Below the pieces are notes generated by a model. It searched no databases. It was not told where the DNA came from and saw only the letters and a program-made list of their open reading frames with translations. Shown piece by piece: positions 7,441-10,352 of a stretch of 10,352 nt of DNA (position 1 is the first letter of the stretch; the number at the start of each line of letters is the position of its first letter). The stretch is from Oscillospiraceae bacterium (GTDB lineage Bacteria > Bacillota > Clostridia > Oscillospirales > Oscillospiraceae). Both the position numbers and the translations under genes were made by a program. The DNA lies in contig JAFXBH010000144.1 in NCBI GenBank assembly GCA_017521875.1, forward strand, positions 1-10,352. Reading direction: 5' to 3'.

Positions 7441-8331
7441 TTATCCAAAGACTGATGTTTCAAGGCTTTGCAGTTCCTTGCGGTAGACATTGGGTGTCTT
7501 ACCGCAACTGCGGTGAAAGATTTTTGTGAAATAGGAATTGCTGTTGAAGCCGCAACGCAGCGCAATTTCTGTAATGGAGAGATCTGTTGTCTCCAAAAAC
7601 TTTTTGGCCACCTGAACCCTGTATTCGATCAGATAATCCATTGGGGATTGACGAATGGATTCCCGAAAACAGCGCAGACATTCCCGGGTGCTGATAGATG
7701 CGGCATCGGCAATTTGTTCCAATGTCAGTTTTTCGGCATAGTTTTCCTGAATAAAGGACATCATGGTCAGAATCCGGTCTTGATTCTTTGCCCCAGTGCG
7801 GTATACGCTACTGTCCGCCTCCTGAATGACCCTTAACAGAAACAGCCAAATATCACCAATCAAACTTCGTGTCTGAAATTCTACATCCGGTTGTGATTGA
7901 AGATTGGAGAGCAACCGCAATTTCCCCAAAAGTTTGCGCTGTGCATCTGTTTCTCCCCGGAGACACAGTATATCAATATCTTTGTTCTGGATTACGGGGT
8001 TTAGATATTTTGTTTCAAATACACTTTTGAAATGCCCTCCCAAAAAAACAGGGTGAAACAAATGAGAATCCAAAATACAGTTTTCTATATTTTCCACCGT
8101 ACTTAAAGTATTGCTGTTTGTAAAGTAGGCTTCGCCCTTTTCAAGAATGTGTGTTCGTGTTGTGGTGGATATCTTCAAGCGACCTTCCACCACATAGCCA
8201 AATTCAAGGGCTTCATGCCAGTGCCATGGAACCGTTGTCTCACGCATATCCGTGTGGTGAAATGCATAGGGATATTCATTGTGAAGGCCTTCAACATCTT
8301 CCATCATATTCCGTCTGATTTGCAATTTCAT
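7441..8331 (-). CDS. AraC family transcriptional regulator
   Basis: A 296-residue DNA-binding regulator. The N-terminal part is a cupin-type effector domain: WHWHEALEFGYVVEG (36-50) carries the family's H-W-H-E pattern, and FTNSNTLSTVEN follows in the second half of the barrel. The C-terminal 100 residues hold the two helix-turn-helix units: LTLEQIADAASIS...LRCFRE (202-224) and LSITEIALRCGFNSNSYFTKIF (251-272) leading into GKTPNVYR (277-284), the AraC signature. The cupin suggests sensing of a sugar or other small metabolite. I chose the ATG at 8331 because GGAAGGA lies about 10 bases before it; a TTG-started extension by 10 residues to 8361 has no ribosome site and is rejected. A promoter with a 21-bp palindrome lies about 100 bases upstream. 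Its targets may be the divergent small ORF and the dehydrogenase to the right; this is inference from position. Confidence 0.93.
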   Translation of the reverse strand: MKLQIRRNMMEDVEGLHNEYPYAFHHTDMRETTVPWHWHEALEFGYVVEGRLKISTTTRTHILEKGEAYFTNSNTLSTVENIENCILDSHLFHPVFLGGHFKSVFETKYLNPVIQNKDIDILCLRGETDAQRKLLGKLRLLSNLQSQPDVEFQTRSLIGDIWLFLLRVIQEADSSVYRTGAKNQDRILTMMSFIQENYAEKLTLEQIADAASISTRECLRCFRESIRQSPMDYLIEYRVQVAKKFLETTDLSITEIALRCGFNSNSYFTKIFHRSCGKTPNVYRKELQSLETSVFG

Positions 8332-8417
8332 AACGTAATTATCCTTCCACAAAAACAACAATATTGGCGATATCGTTATATATTTAGTCGGTATTTTGCT
8401 TTCATAATCGGTGTATC

Positions 8418-8438
8418 TTGCTATAATAATTATAGCAA
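8418..8438. promoter_or_regulatory. Perfect 21-bp palindrome with back-to-back -10 boxes
   Basis: Two 10-base arms, TTGCTATAAT and ATTATAGCAA, flank a single A with no mismatch. Each arm contains TATAAT reading outward on its own strand (plus 8422-8427; minus 8434-8429). It sits between the AraC gene and the 25-residue ORF, so a regulator bound here could control both directions together. AraC proteins usually bind direct repeats rather than perfect palindromes, so the binder may be a different, dimeric repressor. Confidence 0.65.
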
Positions 8439-8457
8439 AGAAAATCCACTAAGTAAA
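8429..8457 (-). promoter_or_regulatory. Predicted promoter of the AraC gene
   Basis: On the minus strand a -35-like TTTACT (8457-8452; 4 of 6 consensus bases) is 17 bases from a perfect TATAAT (8434-8429), which lies inside the palindrome. The expected start near 8422 gives a leader of about 90 bases before the AraC ATG. The opposing plus-strand TATAAT (8422-8427) has only a weak -35 candidate (TTTCAT, 8400-8405, spacing 16). Confidence 0.55.
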
Positions 8458-8484
8458 GTTGCTTTTCAAAAAAGGAGGATTTGT

Positions 8485-8562
8485 ATGGTCATTTTTTATT
8501 TCTTGGTTTTTGGATGTGTCGTTTTCGGCTTGAGTTGTCTTGAAAGAAAACTTTCAAATTGA
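8485..8562 (+). CDS. Small single-TM protein, 25 residues
   Basis: A short ORF starting MVIFYFLVFG and ending in a charged tail LERKLSN. Residues 2-18 are almost entirely hydrophobic, enough for one membrane span, with the charged C-terminus probably on the cytosolic side. It is preceded by a near-perfect Shine-Dalgarno AAGGAGG (8472-8478) with a 6-base spacer to the ATG. That is as good as any ribosome site in the window and the main reason to believe it is translated. The nearest plausible promoter is the plus-strand TATAAT in the palindrome at 8422-8427. I do not recognise the family. Size and layout recall tiny accessory subunits of membrane complexes, but no partner is adjacent; the next gene is a soluble dehydrogenase about 200 bases on. 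It could also be the surviving start of a broken gene. Confidence 0.5.
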   Translation: MVIFYFLVFGCVVFGLSCLERKLSN

Positions 8563-8690
8563 CTGTATCCGGTAAGTAATTACCGCCCCTTAAAACAGCC
8601 CACACCGATGAATCATTGGCAAGATCACAGGTATCTACGCCAATTTATTTGCCTTTTTGGATCGCCGGCTTCGAAATTCATTATTCCTCC
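8563..8690. other. Intergenic stretch without a supported gene
   Basis: A small hairpin CGGTAA-GTAA-TTACCG (8570-8585) lies just after the small ORF but lacks a T-tract, so it is not a convincing terminator. The rest (8586-8690) has short open stretches in more than one plus-strand frame, but none with a ribosome site. It could be a decayed gene fragment; nothing recognisable can be read from it. Confidence 0.4.
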
Positions 8691-8719
8691 TTGCTTATTG
8701 TAAAATGAAATTGTATAAT
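8691..8719 (+). promoter_or_regulatory. Promoter of the dehydrogenase gene
   Basis: TTGCTT (8691-8696) is followed after 17 bases by a perfect TATAAT (8714-8719). The expected start is near 8726, giving a leader of about 33 bases that includes the ribosome site GGGGAGG before the ATG at 8759. Confidence 0.7.
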
Positions 8720-8758
8720 GAACACAAATTCAACTTATTAAGGGGAGGTAACTAATCT

Positions 8759-9622
8759 ATGAAGATCGGTTTTATTGGTGTCGGTGTTATGGGCGGGCCT
8801 ATGGTTTTGAATTTGATGAAGAAGGGCTTTGATGTATCCATCTATACCCGTACCAAAGAAAAGGCCCAGTATGTCATCGATGCCGGCGCTCACTGGTGCG
8901 ATACCATCGCCCAGACCGCAAAAGGAAAAGATGTGGTCATCACCATTGTTGGCTATCCTAAGGATGTGGAAGAGGTTTACTTCGGTGAAGATGGTATCAT
9001 CGCCAATGCCGACAAAGGCACTGTGCTCATTGATATGACCACCACCAGCCCCAAACTCTCTCAGAAAATTTATGCAGAAGCCGTTGCCAACGGCCTGACC
9101 GCACTGGACGCTCCCGTTTCCGGCGGTGATATCGGAGCGCAAAAAGGCACTCTGGCCATTATGGTCGGTGGTGACAAGGTTGTTTTTGACAGAATGGTTC
9201 CTGTATTTGAAGCCATGGGCACCAATATCCGCTATCAAGGCGCAGCCGGCAACGGTCAGCACACCAAAATGGCCAACCAGATCGCCATCTCCGGATGTAT
9301 TGCCGCTGTGTGCGAAGCCATTACCTACGCCAAAAATTGCGGCCTGGATCCCCAGGTTATGTTTAACGCCATCTCCACCGGCGCAGCCGGTTCCTGGCAG
9401 ATGACCAACAACGGACAGAAAATCATCAACGGTGATTTCGCCCCCGGTTTCTTTGTGAAACATTTTATCAAGGATATGAACATCGCCATCGACGAATCCG
9501 ATGCCCGAAAGTTAGATTTGGAAGTTTTGCACCTTGTGCGGGACAAGTATGTCAAACTTGCTGACATCGGCTGTGAAGACGACGGCACGCAGGCGCTGAT
9601 CAAAGTCATTGACAAGCAGTAA
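8759..9622 (+). CDS. 3-hydroxyisobutyrate dehydrogenase family NAD(P)-dependent oxidoreductase
   Basis: A 287-residue cytosolic beta-hydroxyacid dehydrogenase, the family of 3-hydroxyisobutyrate dehydrogenase and tartronate semialdehyde reductase (2-hydroxy-3-oxopropionate reductase). The N-terminal Rossmann motif is GFIGVGVMGGPM (4-15). YTRTKEK (29-35), with Arg31 after the second strand, suggests NADP(H) preference. The substrate loop is DAPVSGGDIGAQKGTL (117-132), the catalytic lysine is Lys170 in GNGQHTKMANQ, and FFVKHFIKDMNIA (231-243) holds the conserved KD pair. Length is normal for the family and no key residue is missing. The ATG is preceded by GGGGAGG with a spacer of about 10 bases. 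It has its own promoter and terminator and so looks monocistronic. Being next to an AraC regulator fits a role in sugar-acid or hydroxy-acid metabolism; which substrate is used cannot be told from sequence. Confidence 0.94.
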   Translation: MKIGFIGVGVMGGPMVLNLMKKGFDVSIYTRTKEKAQYVIDAGAHWCDTIAQTAKGKDVVITIVGYPKDVEEVYFGEDGIIANADKGTVLIDMTTTSPKLSQKIYAEAVANGLTALDAPVSGGDIGAQKGTLAIMVGGDKVVFDRMVPVFEAMGTNIRYQGAAGNGQHTKMANQIAISGCIAAVCEAITYAKNCGLDPQVMFNAISTGAAGSWQMTNNGQKIINGDFAPGFFVKHFIKDMNIAIDESDARKLDLEVLHLVRDKYVKLADIGCEDDGTQALIKVIDKQ

Positions 9623-9632
9623 TTGTACAGAC

Positions 9633-9665
9633 AAAAACGGCAGAGGGAAACCCTCTGCCGTTTTT
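9633..9665. terminator. Bidirectional terminator between dehydrogenase and membrane protein
   Basis: A 15-bp perfect inverted repeat (AAAAACGGCAGAGGG, loop AAA, CCCTCTGCCGTTTTT) begins 11 bases after the dehydrogenase stop. The stem's A-run and T-run give a U-tract on both strands, so it ends the dehydrogenase transcript (plus) and the converging membrane-protein transcript (minus), whose stop lies 21 bases to the right. Confidence 0.95.
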
Positions 9666-9686
9666 ATGCTTTCAGCACTGTCGGAA

Positions 9687-10088
9687 TCAGTATTTCTTAT
9701 TCAGCACCAGGTAGCAGACCCAGTAAAGCAACACCAGAATACAGACGGCAAAACCCGCTGCCATAGATAACAAGTCCTGCCCCAGCAATTTGAATACAAC
9801 GGTGGAAATTGCCACGATAAAAACAAACAAATATCCAGCCCACGCCCAGGCTTTATTGCGGATAAAACGATTACGCTCGTCAGCCATTTCCGTGGCCATT
9901 TTTTCCCGGTATTCCTCGTTTTTCTTGAGACGCACAAACTGAATTCCCCGAATCACGCTCATTGCAATCAGCGCGCCGCCCATTCCGCTCCAGAAGGAAT
10001 CCACCACATCCAGCATTCCAAGCGCTATCAGCGCTGCGCCTAACAATCCATAAATTACATATGCGATCCATTTTCTGTTACTTTTCAT
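9687..10088 (-). CDS. Four-TM membrane protein paired with an Xre regulator
   Basis: A 133-residue integral membrane protein with four predicted helices in two pairs (about 7-26, 32-51, 81-103 and 106-129). They are separated by a charged cytosolic loop, RLKKNEEYREKMATEMADERNRFIRNKA region, in which DERNRFIRNKA (70-80) is the most family-like piece. It resembles the DUF2178-type membrane proteins that commonly sit after small HTH regulators in Bacillota; this assignment is by resemblance only and the function is not known. Its ATG overlaps the stop of the HTH gene as ATGA, and AGGAGG lies 7 bases upstream, so translation is coupled to the regulator. Plausible roles are a sensor or partner that controls the HTH protein, or a target of its regulation. 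Confidence 0.82.
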   Translation of the reverse strand: MKSNRKWIAYVIYGLLGAALIALGMLDVVDSFWSGMGGALIAMSVIRGIQFVRLKKNEEYREKMATEMADERNRFIRNKAWAWAGYLFVFIVAISTVVFKLLGQDLLSMAAGFAVCILVLLYWVCYLVLNKKY

Positions 10089-10291
10089 AATAGCACCTCC
10101 TCGTCAAAAACAAAAACCTCTTCAATGGTCATACCAAAATATTTGGCAATCTTGTGCGCCAAAAGAATGGACGGATTGTACCGTCCGTTTTCCAAGGAAC
10201 TGATGGTCTGGCGGGAAACGCCCATAGCCTTTGCCATTTCATCCTGCAAAATTCCCCGTTCTTTTCTTATAGCCTCGATTCTGTTCTTCAT
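10085..10291 (-). CDS. Xre/Cro family HTH transcriptional regulator, 68 residues
   Basis: A compact DNA-binding protein consisting of a single HTH_3 domain: LQDEMAKAMGVSRQTISSLENGRYNPS (15-41) contains the helix-turn-helix with the typical VSRQTISxxENGRYNPS recognition helix, followed by LAHKIAKYFGMTIEEVF (44-60). Length of about 66-70 residues is usual for this subgroup. I start it at the ATG at 10291 because AGGAGG lies 6 bases upstream; a longer GTG/ATG-started version to 10333 would run through the palindromic operator and has no ribosome site. It overlaps the downstream membrane protein gene by 4 bases. A palindrome 21 bases upstream of the ATG is a likely autoregulatory site. Confidence 0.93.
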   Translation of the reverse strand: MKNRIEAIRKERGILQDEMAKAMGVSRQTISSLENGRYNPSILLAHKIAKYFGMTIEEVFVFDEEVLL

Positions 10292-10311
10292 AAGCCACCT
10301 CCTCAACGGAC

Positions 10312-10327
10312 GTAAAGCACGCTTTAC
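10312..10327. promoter_or_regulatory. Probable operator of the HTH-membrane protein unit
   Basis: GTAAAGC and GCTTTAC form a perfect 7-2-7 inverted repeat between the HTH gene and candidate minus-strand -10 boxes (TATCCT at 10339-10334 or TATGCT at 10344-10339). The site would overlap or closely follow the transcription start, a classic position for repression by a small Xre dimer. The -35 box would lie beyond the right end of the window. Confidence 0.65.
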
Positions 10328-10352
10328 ATCCATAGGATAGCATATGGTTGTA

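Noticed and set aside
7249..7455. 68-codon plus-strand frame across the intergenic repeat
   Set aside because: It runs through the -35 box, two hairpins and the terminator-like structure; it lacks a ribosome site and looks like translated repeat DNA.
8329..8361. Longer AraC protein starting at TTG 8361
   Set aside because: There is no ribosome site before that TTG, and the added residues are not family-like; ATG 8331 has GGAAGGA upstream.
8738..9463. Minus-strand open frame of 241 codons antisense to the dehydrogenase
   Set aside because: It is the Gly/His/Asp-rich mirror of a well-conserved dehydrogenase and has no start signals.
10292..10333. N-terminal extension of the Xre regulator to 10333
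   Set aside because: The extension would be translated operator DNA; the ATG at 10291 has AGGAGG 6 bases upstream and gives the usual family length.
1..10352. CRISPR array, tRNA, rRNA, transposase or phage integration site
   Set aside because: No regularly spaced direct repeats, cloverleaf, rRNA-like sequence, transposase motif or flanking att repeats were noticed on reading both strands.

Overview
The window looks like a chromosomal piece of a Bacillota genome, probably a gut-type clostridium (Oscillospirales-like). This is an inference from strong AGGAGG-type ribosome binding sites, sigma-A-like TTGACA/TATAAT promoters, roughly balanced GC, compact minus-strand operons and a GC-rich hairpin intergenic repeat of a kind seen in such genomes. 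No rRNA, tRNA, CRISPR array, transposase or phage gene was seen.

Layout, left to right. Positions 1-2840 hold a minus-strand transport/hydrolysis unit. A promoter (2772-2799) drives a 13-TM-type sodium:solute symporter (2705-1308), followed by an M20 metallopeptidase (1213-59) and a strong terminator (12-41). Import of a small peptide or amino-acid conjugate followed by hydrolysis is the simplest reading.

Positions 2804-7255 hold the most interesting unit: a self-contained three-gene minus-strand cassette. It has its own near-consensus promoter (TTGACA-17-TAGAAT, 7227-7255) and a 13-bp-stem terminator (2804-2834). In order it encodes a cobalamin-binding-type radical SAM protein, a 728-residue protein with an N-terminal TIR-like domain and a C-terminal region resembling an alpha/alpha-toroid (terpenoid-cyclase/prenyltransferase-like), and an endonuclease/exonuclease/phosphatase (EEP) enzyme. 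The genes lie 15 and 4 bases apart, and the last starts at a TTG coupled to the end of the TIR gene. I do not recognise this combination as a named system. A conflict/defence or signalling role is an inference from the TIR and nuclease-superfamily domains.

Positions 7262-7403 hold a likely dispersed intergenic repeat with two GC-rich hairpins and an orphan terminator-like hairpin. An AraC-family regulator (8331-7441, minus) follows. Its upstream region carries a perfect 21-bp palindrome containing back-to-back TATAAT boxes. On the plus side of that palindrome is an unlisted 25-residue single-TM ORF (8485-8562) with an excellent Shine-Dalgarno. A 3-hydroxyisobutyrate-dehydrogenase-family oxidoreductase (8759-9622, plus) has its own promoter and ends at a bidirectional terminator (9633-9665).

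The right end (9687-10327) is a minus-strand two-gene unit: a 68-residue Xre-type HTH regulator overlapping by 4 bp a four-TM membrane protein. A palindrome (10312-10327) just upstream is a plausible autoregulatory operator.
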